A stretch of DNA of 9,094 bases from positions 1-9,094 of the forward strand of contig SBFI01000047.1 in assembly GCA_006227875.1 (NCBI GenBank), in the 5' to 3' direction. Source of the DNA: Acidobacteriota bacterium (GTDB lineage Bacteria > Acidobacteriota > Thermoanaerobaculia > Multivoradales > JAHEKO01). Every line of letters starts with the position of its first letter. Within the stretch, counting starts at the first letter, position 1. Position numbers and translations under genes: made by a program. The notes under the pieces are model-generated. The model saw only the letters and a program-made list of their open reading frames with translations, did not search any database and was not told the origin of the DNA. Positions 1-5,914 of the stretch are shown piece by piece.

Positions 1-116
1 CCGTCGGGATCGGTGACGTTGCCCCGGATCCGACCGGTGGTCTGGGCCAGGGCCGGTAGACTGAGGGCCAGACAGAGAGCTGCGACTGATAGCACAATCA
101 GGGCACACTTACTCAT
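1..116 (-). CDS. Secreted/outer-membrane protein, N-terminus only (carboxypeptidase-regulatory-like, probable Oar/TonB-dependent receptor type)
   Basis: Only the first 38 codons lie in the window; the gene runs off the left edge. The start ATG is the complement of 114-116 and follows a strong ribosome binding site, GGAGG (complement of 124-128), seven bases upstream. The product opens with a short MSK n-region, a hydrophobic stretch (residues 5-20) and a signal peptidase I type site, LPALA before QTT (cut after about residue 24). The mature start, TTGRIRGNVTDPDG, matches the first beta strand of carboxypeptidase-regulatory-like domains (G-x-I-x-G-x-V-x-D). These domains commonly sit at the N-terminus of large Oar-like TonB-dependent receptors, especially in Acidobacteriota. 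Secretion is well supported. The receptor assignment is inference from 14 mature residues; other secreted proteins with this domain, such as peptidases or adhesins, are possible. It is transcribed divergently from the sulfatase-TPR gene. Confidence 0.72.
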   Translation of the reverse strand, partial: MSKCALIVLSVAALCLALSLPALAQTTGRIRGNVTDPD

Positions 117-251
117 GGCTTCTCCTCCATGGGGAGTCCTGAAAAAAGGGCGGTGGTCTCGAACAACAAAACGCCGCACAGGAGATGTTCCTCCCTTTCG
201 GAACGGTCACAGGTCCATCCGAGGTTGAAAGAGTTGGGGCCTTGGAACAAC

Positions 252-288
252 ACCTGTGCAGGAAGCCTTCGGTACACCTTGCACAGGT
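252..288. repeat. Perfect 9-bp inverted repeat with 19-nt spacer
   Basis: ACCTGTGCA (252-260) is exactly complementary to TGCACAGGT (280-288). The 19-base interval contains CTTCGG (267-272), which would give a UUCG loop in plus-strand RNA. It could be an RNA stem in a 5' leader or two half-sites for a dimeric regulator. No U-run follows, so it is not a standard intrinsic terminator. The function is unknown. Confidence 0.5.
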
Positions 289-295
289 AGTGACA

Positions 296-317
296 CACCC
301 ACCCGATCGGGTAGGTG
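296..317. repeat. 22-bp near-perfect palindrome, operator candidate
   Basis: The core ACCCGATCGGGT (301-312) is a perfect 12-bp palindrome. It is flanked by CACC (296-299) and GGTG (314-317), which also pair, leaving one C/A mismatch (300/313). A spacer-free two-fold symmetric site midway between divergent genes is typical of a transcription factor operator. The binding protein is unknown. Confidence 0.45.
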
Positions 318-393
318 AGGCCACTCAACACCCTTCAAAACACTGAATGTGAGAGGCGGTTGTGGACTTCCGTCATCCCTCCACGCGCCGCCA

Positions 394-424
394 GTGACAA
401 ACAAAGCGCCTGTGCCCATAGAAT
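394..424 (+). promoter_or_regulatory. Possible sigma-70 type promoter of the sulfatase-TPR gene
   Basis: GTGACA (394-399; five of six matches to TTGACA) and TAGAAT (419-424; five of six to TATAAT) are separated by 19 bases, slightly more than the preferred 17. The -10 box lies 45 bases before the ATG at 469. Both boxes match well for GC-rich DNA, but the long spacer and lack of a second line of evidence keep this tentative. Confidence 0.3.
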
Positions 425-442
425 ACCGGCGTATCGGGGGAA

Positions 443-457
443 CGGCCGATCGGGCCG
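443..457 (+). repeat. Short GC hairpin just upstream of the sulfatase-TPR start
   Basis: CGGCC (443-447) and GGCCG (453-457) form a five-pair stem around GATCG. It ends 11 bases before the start codon at 469, so in mRNA it would sit next to the ribosome binding region. It could modulate translation or be a further regulator site; it contains the same CCGATCGGG core as the palindrome at 301-312. Short, and could be chance in GC-rich DNA. Confidence 0.3.
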
Positions 458-468
458 ATAAGTAAGGA

Positions 469-2877
469 ATGGCAAAACCGGAGAAATCCACCCGCTCGAG
501 AACCCGCCGGCAAGTCATCGTCGAGCCGGCCGGAATCGCCCTCCTGGTACTCGTGGCCGGGCTCCTCTGGGGCTGCGCTCGCAAACCGGATGGCGAAGAC
601 ACCCCACCGGTCGCCACCGGCAGAGCCTGGCAAGAGGTGCTCGGTGATCGCTCACCGACCCAGCTCAACGTCATCCTGGTCACCATCGACACCCTGCGGG
701 CCGACCGGCTCTCGAGCTACGGCAACCCGGTACCCCTGACCCCAAACATCGATGCTGTCGTCGGCGAGGGGATCCGATTTGCCAATGCGGCCAGCACGGT
801 CCCCTTTACCCTCCCGGCCCACAGCTCGATCATGACCGGGACCTATCCCCCCTATCACGGGGTGCGGGAGAACGTCGGCTACACACTGGACGAAAGCATC
901 CCCACGCTCGCCGAGTGGCTGGGTAACCGCGGCTTTTCAACCGGCGGTTTTGTCAGCGCCTTTGTGCTCGACTCGCGCTGGGGGATCGCGCGAGGCTTCG
1001 ACACCTATTACGACGACTTCGACCTCGACGAGATGAAGGGCAATCTCGGCTCGGTGCAGCGAGACGGCCGTGAGACCATCGAGGCAGCCGTTCAATGGCT
1101 GGACAGTCCACCCGAATCGCCCTTCCTGCTCTGGCTCCACCTCTTCGACCCCCACGACCCCTACACCCCGCCGGAGCCCTTTCGCTCGCAATATCCCCGG
1201 CGACCCTATGATGCCGAGGTCGCCTACACCGACAGCCTCATCGGTGACTTCCGCGGCGCACTGGAGGAGCGGGGCCTTCTCGACAATTCGCTCTTGATTC
1301 TCACCGGTGACCATGGCGAAGGCCTCGGCCAGCATAAAGAGGGCTTCCACGGGTTCTTTGTCTACGACAGCACCGTTCACGTACCGCTCATCATCCGTCT
1401 GCCGGCGGGGCGGCTGGGTGGCCGGCTGGTCGAAGAGGTGGTCAGCCATGTCGACCTGCTGCCAACGATCCTGGAGGCCACCGGTCACGAGATCCCTTCC
1501 GGCGTGCAGGGGAGATCGCTGCTGCCGTTGGTGCTCGGGGAGGACGAGCCGAGCGAACGCTCGGTCTACACCGAGTCTCTCTACCCGCTTCTCCACTACG
1601 GGTGGTCGCCGCTGCGCTCGATCCGCACCCGCACACACAAGTTCATCGATGCACCCGACCCTGAGCTCTACGACCTCACCGCCGATCGGGAAGAGAGTGA
1701 AAACGTGCTGCTGAAAGACAGACGATTGGCACGGGAGCTCAAGGACAGGCTGACGGAGCTTGTTGCGGAGATCGAGCGCGAAGGGATCGACCGGGCCGGT
1801 ACCGCCGACCTCGACGAAGAGACCCTCCAGCAGCTCCGGGCCCTCGGGTATGTGGCCGGTCAGGGCGGCGTGGCCGCCGAGGAGGAGAGCGACCAGCCCC
1901 GTGCCGACCCAAAGGAGCGGATCGAGCTCCACCGGGCGATCATGGCCGCCCAGAGCGATCTCGGCCGGGAGAATCCGGAACAAGCCGCGCGACGACTCGA
2001 AGAAGTCCTGGAGATCGACCCCACCATCATCGACGCCCACCAGATGCTGGGCACCATCGCCAGCCAGCGTGAGGACTTCGAGGGGGCGATCGGGCACTTC
2101 CGGCGGGCGCTCGAGCTCGACAGCGATCACACGACATCGCTGTTTGGCCTGGCCGGTTCCTACCGCCGTCTGGGCCGACTGGACGAGGCGCTGGTCGGCT
2201 TTCGCCGCCTGCTCGATCTCAACCCCGGCGACAGCAAGGCGATCGTGGCCATCGCTCAGATCCATGTCGACCGCGACGAAAGGAGGGAAGCGATCGCCCT
2301 GCTCGAAGAGGCCACGCAGTCACCCGAGGCGGTCGCCATCCTCTTTCATCAGCTGGGAGAGCTCCTGGTGCTCGAAGGAAGAACCGAGGAAGCACATCGG
2401 TCCTTCGAGCAGGCGGCGAAGAAGAACGAAGAGCTGGCCCAGCCCCGATTCAATCTGGCGGTCCTCGAAGAGGAGGCAGGCAACCTCGCTCGCGCGGTCG
2501 ATCTCTACGAGGAGACCATCGAGCTCGCCCCCAACCACTTCGAAGCCCAGTTCAATCTCGGCCGTCTCTACGGACTACGCGGCAATCTCGACCGGCAACA
2601 GAAGCTCTACGAGGCGGCGCTCTCCTCCAACCCCGAGTTCATCCGCGGCTACTTCTTCCTCGCCAAGCTGCTGATGGATCGTGGCGGCGATCTCGAGCGA
2701 GCCGAAGAGCTCACCCGTGAGGGCCTGGCCAAGGACCCCGAGAGCAAGACCGGCCCCCTGGGGCACTATCTGTTGGCCGACATCCTCAACCGGACCGGAC
2801 GTCAGAGTGAGGCGAGGCAGGCGGTGGCAACGGCGCGCGCCATCGAGGCGCGACAATCGGTGGGCACCGACAGCTAG
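469..2877 (+). CDS. Sulfatase-fold (alkaline phosphatase superfamily) lipoprotein with C-terminal TPR array
   Basis: This 802-residue protein begins with a basic n-region, a hydrophobic segment (about 21-34) and a lipobox-like LLWGC with Cys36, suggesting a lipid-anchored periplasmic protein. The sulfatase-fold domain spans about 66-400. VTIDTLRADRLSSYG (71-85) supplies the first metal Asp74, GDHGEG (D281, H282) the second metal site, and APDPELYDL the typical C-terminal strand. The nucleophile segment is TLPAHSSIMTG (114-124): Thr114 stands where arylsulfatases have Cys or Ser of C/S-x-P-x-R, and the Arg is His118. No formylglycine can form, so the activity may be that of a phosphatase or phospho-transferase rather than a sulfatase. 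After the LRALGYV linker (about 453-459), eight or nine tetratricopeptide repeats fill 480-793, implying protein partners. The ATG at 469 is the only reasonable start because TAA lies in frame at 463-465; AAGGA (464-468) abuts it, a poor ribosome binding site. The fusion is common in Acidobacteriota. The substrate is unknown. Confidence 0.88.
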   Translation: MAKPEKSTRSRTRRQVIVEPAGIALLVLVAGLLWGCARKPDGEDTPPVATGRAWQEVLGDRSPTQLNVILVTIDTLRADRLSSYGNPVPLTPNIDAVVGEGIRFANAASTVPFTLPAHSSIMTGTYPPYHGVRENVGYTLDESIPTLAEWLGNRGFSTGGFVSAFVLDSRWGIARGFDTYYDDFDLDEMKGNLGSVQRDGRETIEAAVQWLDSPPESPFLLWLHLFDPHDPYTPPEPFRSQYPRRPYDAEVAYTDSLIGDFRGALEERGLLDNSLLILTGDHGEGLGQHKEGFHGFFVYDSTVHVPLIIRLPAGRLGGRLVEEVVSHVDLLPTILEATGHEIPSGVQGRSLLPLVLGEDEPSERSVYTESLYPLLHYGWSPLRSIRTRTHKFIDAPDPELYDLTADREESENVLLKDRRLARELKDRLTELVAEIEREGIDRAGTADLDEETLQQLRALGYVAGQGGVAAEEESDQPRADPKERIELHRAIMAAQSDLGRENPEQAARRLEEVLEIDPTIIDAHQMLGTIASQREDFEGAIGHFRRALELDSDHTTSLFGLAGSYRRLGRLDEALVGFRRLLDLNPGDSKAIVAIAQIHVDRDERREAIALLEEATQSPEAVAILFHQLGELLVLEGRTEEAHRSFEQAAKKNEELAQPRFNLAVLEEEAGNLARAVDLYEETIELAPNHFEAQFNLGRLYGLRGNLDRQQKLYEAALSSNPEFIRGYFFLAKLLMDRGGDLERAEELTREGLAKDPESKTGPLGHYLLADILNRTGRQSEARQAVATARAIEARQSVGTDS

Positions 2878-2949
2878 CCACCTCGAGACGAATGGCCAAT
2901 GGTGAGCCCGGAGGGACCGAATCGAACGGCCAAAGGGCAACCCACCGTG

Positions 2950-2992
2950 GGGTGGGGTCCACCTACCCCGCTGGGTACTCCCGGACCCACCC
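2950..2992 (+). repeat. Nested inverted repeat, possible structured leader upstream of the GcvT-like gene
   Basis: GGGTGGGGTCC (2950-2960) pairs with GGACCCACCC (2983-2992) over ten base pairs with one bulged G. Inside the loop, TACCC (2964-2968) and GGGTA (2973-2977) form a second perfect five-pair hairpin with a CGCT loop. No T-run follows, so it is not an intrinsic terminator. It lies 146 bases before the GcvT-like start, where a leader RNA element or an operator could be. I did not recognise the conserved cores of the glycine, THF, SAM, SAH, TPP or cobalamin riboswitches around it. Confidence 0.4.
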
Positions 2993-3096
2993 GCCAAGGT
3001 ATGGAAAACCACCTCCGGCTCTTCCATTCTTCAGCCTGGCGGGCAAAGCATGGCTGCGATTCCCTCGACTTTGAACCGCCGGCCCGGTGTCTGCTC

Positions 3097-3110
3097 ACGA
3101 ACCGGCTCGT
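3097..3110. repeat. Imperfect 14-bp palindrome near the GcvT-like start, weak operator candidate
   Basis: ACGA-a-CCGG-c-TCGT is symmetric at 12 of 14 positions and ends 27 bases before the ATG at 3138. TTGAACC occurs twice close by (3071-3077 and 3110-3116), 39 bases apart. These might be regulator contacts, but they are short enough to be chance. Confidence 0.22.
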
Positions 3111-3137
3111 TGAACCCCACGCCTGAGGTGCTCTGAG

Positions 3138-4328
3138 ATGCCAATACCCACTCCGTTCCACTCGCGGACATCCAAGCTGTGCTACAGCAACCACTGGAAG
3201 GCCTGGGCCGGGTACTACACGGTTTGCTCCTATGGCATCTCACACGAACCGGAGTACCTGGCCATCCGTCACGCCGCGGGGCTGATCGACGTCACACCGC
3301 TGTTCAAGTACGAGATCCATGGGCCGGATGCCGCCGAGTTCCTTGCACGGGCCACGGTCAAAGACGTTCGCAGGCTCAAGCTGGGTCGCGTCACCTATCT
3401 GGTCTGGTGTGACGACGAAGGTAAGGTGGTGGACGACGGTACCCTCTCCTGCCTCGACGAGGGCTATTTCCGACTTACAGCGGCCGAACCGATGCTCTCC
3501 TGGCTCGATCGCTTGTCCCACAGCTACGACGTCCGGATCGAGGACAGCAGTGATCGGATAGCCGTTCTCTCGCTCCAGGGGCCCACTTCACGCGACATCC
3601 TCAAGCAGGCCGTCGACGCCGACATGGATGCCTTGCGATTCTTTGGCGTCGTGCGCTGCCGTATCGACGGCATCGACGGCTGGGTCTCGCGCACCGGGTA
3701 TACCGGCGATCTGGGCTACGAGATCTGGGTGGGTAACGACGATGCCGAGAGGCTCTACGACACTCTCATGGCGGCCGGCGCGCCCTACGGCATCAGGGCC
3801 GCCGGTCTCGATGCTATGGATGTGACCCGCATAGAAGCGGGTTTCATCATGAACGGTGTCGACTATTTCAGTGCCCATCACTGTCTCACCGAGGAGCGCA
3901 AGACGTCTCCCTACGAGCTGGGTCTTGGCTGGACGGTGCAGCTCGACCGCGAGCCCTTTGTCGGCCAGACCGCACTGAAGAAGGAAAAGGAGCAGGGATC
4001 GGAACGTCTATTCGTGGGGCTCGACATCGACTGGGCCGAGGTGGAGGCGGTCTTCGATCTCTACGGTCTTCCTCCAGAGCTGCCGGGCAGCGCCTGGCGC
4101 GACGGCCGGCCGGTCTACGACGAAAACGGTCAATGGATCGGTCAGGCCACCAGCGGCGTCTGGTCGCCGACGCTCAAACAGAACCTGGCCCTGGCCCAGG
4201 TCGAAGCTCCCTTTGCCAAGGTCGGCACTCGGCTCAGAATCGAGGTCACCGCCGAGTACAGGCGTCACCAGGTGACCGCAACGGTGGTTGAAACTCCTTT
4301 CTTCAATCCGCCCAGAAAGAGGTCGTGA
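3138..4328 (+). CDS. GcvT/DmdA-family tetrahydrofolate-dependent aminomethyl- or methyltransferase
   Basis: This 396-residue cytosolic protein belongs to the glycine cleavage T-protein family, whose members move a one-carbon unit from a substrate to tetrahydrofolate. Visible family blocks: SHEPEYLAIRHAAGLIDVTPL (from residue 35); EGKVVDDGTL with the Asp pair 99-100 at the conserved catalytic Asp; SLQGP (145-149); the folate-site block SRTGYTGDLGYEIWV (184-198) with Glu195; DVTRIEAGF (228-236); and TSPYELGLGW (256-265). The C-terminal barrel is recognisable from GQWIGQATSGVWSPTLKQNLALAQV. It is about 30 residues longer than GcvT or DmdA; an extra segment at roughly 297-320 (DWAEVEAVF...LPGSAW) accounts for most of this. 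ARD of classical GcvT is AMD here. No gcvH or gcvP lies nearby, so a role outside glycine cleavage is likely. The ATG follows GAGGTG (3125-3130) by seven bases. It is the first gene of the five-gene operon, and the next gene overlaps its stop. Confidence 0.9.
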   Translation: MPIPTPFHSRTSKLCYSNHWKAWAGYYTVCSYGISHEPEYLAIRHAAGLIDVTPLFKYEIHGPDAAEFLARATVKDVRRLKLGRVTYLVWCDDEGKVVDDGTLSCLDEGYFRLTAAEPMLSWLDRLSHSYDVRIEDSSDRIAVLSLQGPTSRDILKQAVDADMDALRFFGVVRCRIDGIDGWVSRTGYTGDLGYEIWVGNDDAERLYDTLMAAGAPYGIRAAGLDAMDVTRIEAGFIMNGVDYFSAHHCLTEERKTSPYELGLGWTVQLDREPFVGQTALKKEKEQGSERLFVGLDIDWAEVEAVFDLYGLPPELPGSAWRDGRPVYDENGQWIGQATSGVWSPTLKQNLALAQVEAPFAKVGTRLRIEVTAEYRRHQVTATVVETPFFNPPRKRS

Positions 4329-5914
4329 TGAGCAAGAGATACGACGCCATCGTTGTCGGGGCCGGACACAACGGTCTGATCTGCGCGGCCTATCTGGCGA
4401 AGGCCGGCCACAAGGTGCTGGTACTCGAACGGCGCCACGTCGTCGGCGGGGCGGCGGTGAGCGAAGAGATCTTCCCGGGCTTCACATTTTCGGTGCTCTC
4501 CTATGTGGTGAGCCTCTTCCGCCCGTCGATCATCCGTGACCTGGAGCTCCCCCGTCACGGTTACGAGGTGCTGCCGCTCGAGACCTCCTTTACCCCGCAC
4601 CACGACGGGCCCGGTCTTTGCCGCTGGCCCGAGGAGGGTCTGTCGCGCCGGGAGATCTCCCGCTTCAGCGCCAAGGACGCTGAGGTCTACCCGGAGTTCA
4701 GCCTCACCATGACGAAGATGGCGCGCTTTGCCCGCAACATCATCGACAGCGAAGCGCCTGACCCCACATCTTTCGACCCGCGTGAGCTGATGACCATGTT
4801 GCGGTTGGGCAAGGCGCTGCGCGGCGACGGCAATGCCTTTCTCGACATGCAGGCCAAGCTGATGACCATGAGCGCGGTCGATTTTCTCGACCGCTGGTTC
4901 GAGTCGGATGTGCTCAAAGCACCGATGTCGTGCAGCGGCATCATCGGCACGTTCCTCGGCGTGCGCTCCCCGGGCACGGCCTATGTGCTTCTCCATCACT
5001 ATATGGGAGAGATCGACGGCGCCTTTCGCTCCTGGGGGCTGTCGAAAGGGGGCACCGGCGGGATCAGTGTCGCCTGCGCCAACGCGGCAAAGAGCTATGG
5101 CGCCGAAGTCCGCACCGAGGCACCGGTCGACAAGATCCTGATCAAGAACGGCCGGACTACCGGGGTGGTGCTCCGGGATGGCGACGAGATCGAAGCCAAC
5201 ATGGTGATCTCCGGTTGCGATCCACGGCTGACATTCATGGGATTTGTGGGTGAGGAGCATCTCGACGGCGACTTCGTCCAGCGGATCAAGCAGTACAAAT
5301 TCCGCGGTAGCTCGGGCAAGGTCAACCTGGCGGTCGATCGGCTACCCACTTTCAGGGACCGCGAAGGGAGCGAGTTCCTCCGCGGCGACATCGCCATCGC
5401 CCCCAGCATCGACTATCTGGAGCGGGCCTACGACGAGGCCAAATACGGCACCTTCTCGCGTCGGCCCTACATCAACGTCGTCATCCCGACGTTGATGGAC
5501 CCCAGTGTCGCTCCGCCGGGCAAGCACATCATCTCGATGTTCGTCCAGTACGCCCCCTACAACCTCAAGGAGGGGCCGGAGAAGTGGCCGGAGAAACGCG
5601 AGGCCTTTGGTGACACGGTCGTCGATACGCTGGCCGAGTACTGCCCGGGTCTAAAAGAATCGATCCTCCACCGCCAGGTGATAACTCCGTGGGATATGGA
5701 GCAGGAGTTCGGGCTGACCGAGGGCAACATCTTTCAGGGAGAGCTCAGTCTCGAGCAACTCCTCTTTCAACGACCGGCGGCCGGGTGGTCCCGGTACCGC
5801 ACACCGGTCAAGAATCTGTGGATGTGCGGCTCCGGCACCCATCCCGGAGGGGGCATAATGGGATCCTCCGGTCAGCTGGCGGCCAAAGCCATCCTGGAGG
5901 CTGGAGAGCTATGA
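4328..5914 (+). CDS. FAD-dependent oxidoreductase, PYROXD2/CrtI (phytoene desaturase-like) family, copy 1
   Basis: This 528-residue flavoprotein has an N-terminal Rossmann dinucleotide motif, IVVGAGHNGL (8-17), and the ribose-binding acid Glu34 in VLVLERR, followed by VVGG (38-41), the pattern of the CrtI/PYROXD2/amine oxidase superfamily. Mid-protein blocks WGLSKGGTGGIS and GNIFQGELSLEQLLFQRP, and the C-terminal FAD block CGSGTHPGGGIMGSSGQLAAKAIL (from Cys500), match PYROXD2-like proteins. No signal peptide or membrane segment is seen, so it should be cytosolic. No carotenoid genes accompany it, which argues against a desaturase role; oxidation of an amine or C-H bond in the operon's substrate is inference. 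The ATG at 4328 shares a base with the upstream stop (TGATG), five bases after AAAGAGG (4316-4322). A GTG at 4325 would add one residue but lies too close to that site. It is translationally coupled on both sides. Confidence 0.88.
   Translation: MSKRYDAIVVGAGHNGLICAAYLAKAGHKVLVLERRHVVGGAAVSEEIFPGFTFSVLSYVVSLFRPSIIRDLELPRHGYEVLPLETSFTPHHDGPGLCRWPEEGLSRREISRFSAKDAEVYPEFSLTMTKMARFARNIIDSEAPDPTSFDPRELMTMLRLGKALRGDGNAFLDMQAKLMTMSAVDFLDRWFESDVLKAPMSCSGIIGTFLGVRSPGTAYVLLHHYMGEIDGAFRSWGLSKGGTGGISVACANAAKSYGAEVRTEAPVDKILIKNGRTTGVVLRDGDEIEANMVISGCDPRLTFMGFVGEEHLDGDFVQRIKQYKFRGSSGKVNLAVDRLPTFRDREGSEFLRGDIAIAPSIDYLERAYDEAKYGTFSRRPYINVVIPTLMDPSVAPPGKHIISMFVQYAPYNLKEGPEKWPEKREAFGDTVVDTLAEYCPGLKESILHRQVITPWDMEQEFGLTEGNIFQGELSLEQLLFQRPAAGWSRYRTPVKNLWMCGSGTHPGGGIMGSSGQLAAKAILEAGEL

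Larger units (their letters stand above)
117..468. other. Divergent intergenic region (352 bp)
   Basis: This stretch separates the two divergent starts and has no convincing coding frame. It should hold promoters for both genes. It contains three notable inverted repeats (252-288, 296-317 and 443-457, listed separately) and a weaker hairpin, GTTCC (187-191) with GGAAC (200-204). A possible plus-strand promoter is at 394-424. I could not find a convincing minus-strand promoter for the receptor-like gene. No tRNA or known riboswitch motif was recognised. Confidence 0.6.

Noticed and set aside
13..228. Small plus-strand open frame of 71 codons at the left edge
   Set aside because: It is antisense to a signal peptide gene with a strong ribosome binding site. 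Its own product is Arg-rich and unstructured, with no start signal.
937..2265. 442-codon open frame on the minus strand inside the sulfatase-TPR gene
   Set aside because: It is antisense to a gene with clear domains and motifs throughout. Its translation resembles no family, and long antisense frames are expected in GC-rich DNA with strong third-position bias.
2892..3126. Small overlapping open frames in the gap before the GcvT-like gene
   Set aside because: There are several short frames on both strands with Pro/Gly/Arg-rich products and no ribosome binding site. The region is better explained as a leader with inverted repeats.
2878..3137. Known riboswitch (glycine, THF, SAM, SAH, TPP or cobalamin)
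   Set aside because: An isolated CTGAGAT at 3133-3139 recalls a TPP element, but the rest of the consensus is missing. No other conserved core was found by eye.
4265..5260. 331-codon minus-strand open frame over copy 1 of the FAD gene
   Set aside because: It is antisense to conserved FAD-binding sequence. It has no ribosome binding context or recognisable motif and is low-complexity His/Arg/Gly-rich.
5689..5910. Upstream in-frame extension of the second FAD gene (74 codons)
   Set aside because: It overlaps the conserved C-terminus of copy 1 in another frame. The extension has no family similarity, and the ATGA-coupled start at 5911 places the Rossmann motif normally.
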